Under the pieces are notes generated by a model. That model ran no database searches. It had not been told where the DNA came from and saw nothing but the letters and a program-made list of their open reading frames with translations. A stretch of 64,000 nt of DNA from positions 21,827,150 to 21,891,149 of the forward strand of contig CM035233.1 of assembly GCA_020226215.1 (NCBI GenBank). Reading direction: 5' to 3'. Position numbers and translations under genes: made by a program. This document shows, one piece after another, positions 62,642-64,000 of this stretch (position 1 is the first letter of the stretch; each line of letters starts with the position of its first letter). The stretch comes from Sindora glabra. Taxonomy: Eukaryota; Streptophyta; Magnoliopsida; Fabales; Fabaceae.

Positions 62642-63447
62642 AGATAATTGAGGTGCAATGAATCTGGACACATTTTCCTAATATGGAGTGTTATAAATTA
62701 AGAGATAATTTCCTATTATGGAATGTCTGAGTCAATGAATCTGGACATATTTCCAATATGGAGCATGATAAATTAGGAGATAATTTCCTATTACAGAATG
62801 CATCAAATGTGGACATATTTTCCTAATATGGAGTGCAATGAACCTGGACATTTTTCCAATATGGAGTGCAATAAAATCAGAGACATTTTTCTAATCAGGA
62901 TTGCAACAAATAAGGAAAATCTGAGAATAATTTCTATTTTTAATTTAGTGATAGTTAAACTTTGAATTTATGGCATTTACTATTTGTACTTTCCTAAGAC
63001 TAGTATAAATAGGAGACAATGTAATTCAGAATGAAGTAGTTTATGAATAATACACAAATTTGAGTGTTTCTTCTCCAAAGTGTGAGAATATTATCTTCTT
63101 TTGCTCTTGTGAAACCTTGTTTTGTCAATCTTCCCTTATAAGATTGGTGATTTAAATTCATAAAAGCCCTCAATTTGTGCTTCAACCCAGGTGCGTTGTT
63201 GTGTGGATTGGTTAATTCGTGTTCGTGGTTGGACAAGTGGTCTAAGTAGCAGGTCGCGTTCCTTATAGCGTTGGTTGGCTGCTTGCATTCGTCAGGTCAT
63301 TGAACCACCCAAGTCAGAGCTTATCACTCCCAATTTCCTTCCTCATTTCTGGAGTGTGGCGCTCATATCATTCTTTTACATTATTTTTTATTTACTTTAT
63401 TTGCCTACGCCGTGAAGATTGGGATACCCCTATGAAATTCCCTATTA
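62437..63447 (+). repeat. 3' LTR of the nested gypsy (1011 bp)
   Basis: Begins TGATATGAACC and ends CCCTATTA, where the 5' copy ends CTATCA. TATA box at 63004-63013. It is followed by ACCAA. Confidence 0.93.
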
Positions 63448-64000
63448 ACCAATGTGGCTAGTGTTAGGCTTGTTAAGAAATTGTGTCTTATTACTACTCA
63501 CCCCAAGCCCTATAAGCTATAATGGTTGAGTGATGAAAGAGAGTTGGTTATTGATAGGTAGGTTTTGATTACTTTTTCTATTGGCAAGTATGAGGATAAA
63601 GTATTGTGTGATGTAGTGCTTATGGAAGTAAGCCATATCCTCTTGGGAAGACCTTGGCAATTTAAAAAGAAAGCTATTCATGATAGTTATTCCAACAAGT
63701 TCACATTTATACATAGAGGGTGCAAAATCACTTTAATACCCATGACTCCTAGTCATATGTGTGAGGATCAAACAATTATGAGGTTGAAAAGAGAGCAAGA
63801 GAGAAAAGATGAGAGAAAAACTGAAAAGAAAAAAAGTGAGTTTGAGGGCAAACTTAAAAAGAAAGGGAAAAAAGTGAGGACACTTGCAAGTGAGAAAGAA
63901 GAAAGTGAAAAGAAAAGTGAGTATGAAAGAAGAAAAAATTTGTTTGTGAGAGAAAACGAAGTGAGGAAAGCTTTGTTAGCCTCTCGGCCTATGTATCTAC
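63448..64000 (+). pseudogene. host gypsy protease, continuation
   Basis: From the right ACCAA copy the protein resumes as TNVASVRLVKKL, then has two in-frame stops (about 63520 and 63558), followed by DVVLMEVSHILLGRPWQFKK, IHDSYSNKFTFI and GCKITLIPMTPSHM. A Lys/Glu-rich linker fills 63780-64000, ending SRPMYL at the edge. This is the same order as the minus-strand protease at 49475-50092. RT and the rest of pol lie outside the window. Confidence 0.87.

Larger units (their letters stand above)
58501..63447 (+). mobile_element. nested Ty3/gypsy element, complete LTR to LTR, internally deleted
   Basis: Structure: 5' LTR (58501-59514), primer site, leader, gag (60069 on), zinc knuckle, fragments of pol, polypurine tract, 3' LTR (62437-63447), flanked by ACCAA. 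The internal region is only about 2.9 kb. Protease, RT and the integrase core are missing, so it would have moved only with enzymes from a related full-length element. LTR copies compared over about 330 bases (59071-59400 against 63004-63330) show about 16 differences, nearly all transitions. Confidence 0.95.
55361..64000 (+). mobile_element. host Ty3/gypsy element, interrupted by a nested gypsy
   Basis: Its parts are the 5' LTR (55361-55948), primer binding site, leader (55965-57114), gag (57115-58490), start of protease up to the codons for DGGSCTN, then a foreign 4947-bp insertion (58501-63447) and one extra TSD copy, and the rest of the protease from 63448 to the window edge. The 3' half lies outside. 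Frameshifts in gag show the element is dead. Its gag resembles that of the nested element, so they are related families. Confidence 0.9.

Noticed and set aside
1..64000. CRISPR array, rRNA gene, canonical tRNA gene or defence cluster
   Set aside because: No regularly spaced short repeats, no rRNA signature and no complete cloverleaf seen; the only Pol III-type boxes belong to the SINE.

Overview
This window is nuclear DNA of a flowering plant, most likely a woody eudicot. The evidence is one GT-AG intron-rich plant gene, plant-type Ty1/copia and Ty3/gypsy elements, a PIF/Harbinger transposon, a SINE, Helitron-like and MITE-like sequences, and very AT-rich spacers. The species cannot be named from the sequence alone. 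There is no bacterial-style gene cluster, CRISPR array or rRNA gene.

Layout, left to right. 1-2487: 5' half of a decayed Ty1/copia element on the minus strand (gag, zinc knuckle, protease, start of integrase, leader, PBS, LTR). 2488-12600: AT-rich spacer with an inverted-repeat element (about 4302-5215), a Helitron-like element carrying tandem repeats (6720-9076) and (TA)n tracts. 12940-19222: an almost intact PIF/Harbinger transposon with TAA target-site duplication (TSD), terminal inverted repeats (TIRs), a three-exon DDE transposase (14991-16457) and its Myb/SANT-like partner (16899-17928), both broken by stop codons. 19782-24881: the one intact host gene, a ten-coding-exon CLP1 homologue of 444 residues (RNA 5'-kinase family, pre-mRNA 3'-end cleavage factor). 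Two MITEs sit in its introns.

25545-47812 holds no supported gene but is dense in non-autonomous transposons: a 756-bp TIR element, a second Helitron-like element with three tandem 5' ends and a nested SINE with a perfect 14-bp TSD, a 2.3-kb element with 9-bp TSD, a gypsy solo LTR, a TTA-type MITE with its empty site preserved in a neighbouring repeat, two hAT-like MITEs, and a 2.1-kb foldback with about 930-bp arms from the same family as the foldback in a CLP1 intron.

47813-64000 is a gypsy cluster. A minus-strand element (47813-53069) has gag and protease, but reverse transcriptase and integrase pieces are interleaved. Two tandem duplications follow. A plus-strand gypsy then starts at 55361; a second gypsy (58501-63447, TSD ACCAA) has inserted into its protease codons, and the host element resumes at 63448 and runs off the window. 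The inserted element lacks protease, RT and the integrase core, so it would have needed enzymes supplied in trans.

I found no undescribed biological system. The most informative structures are the nested gypsy pair, the interleaved pol, pol tails that read into LTRs, the CLP1 gene with a large-hairpin relative elsewhere in the window, and the two-gene Harbinger transposon.
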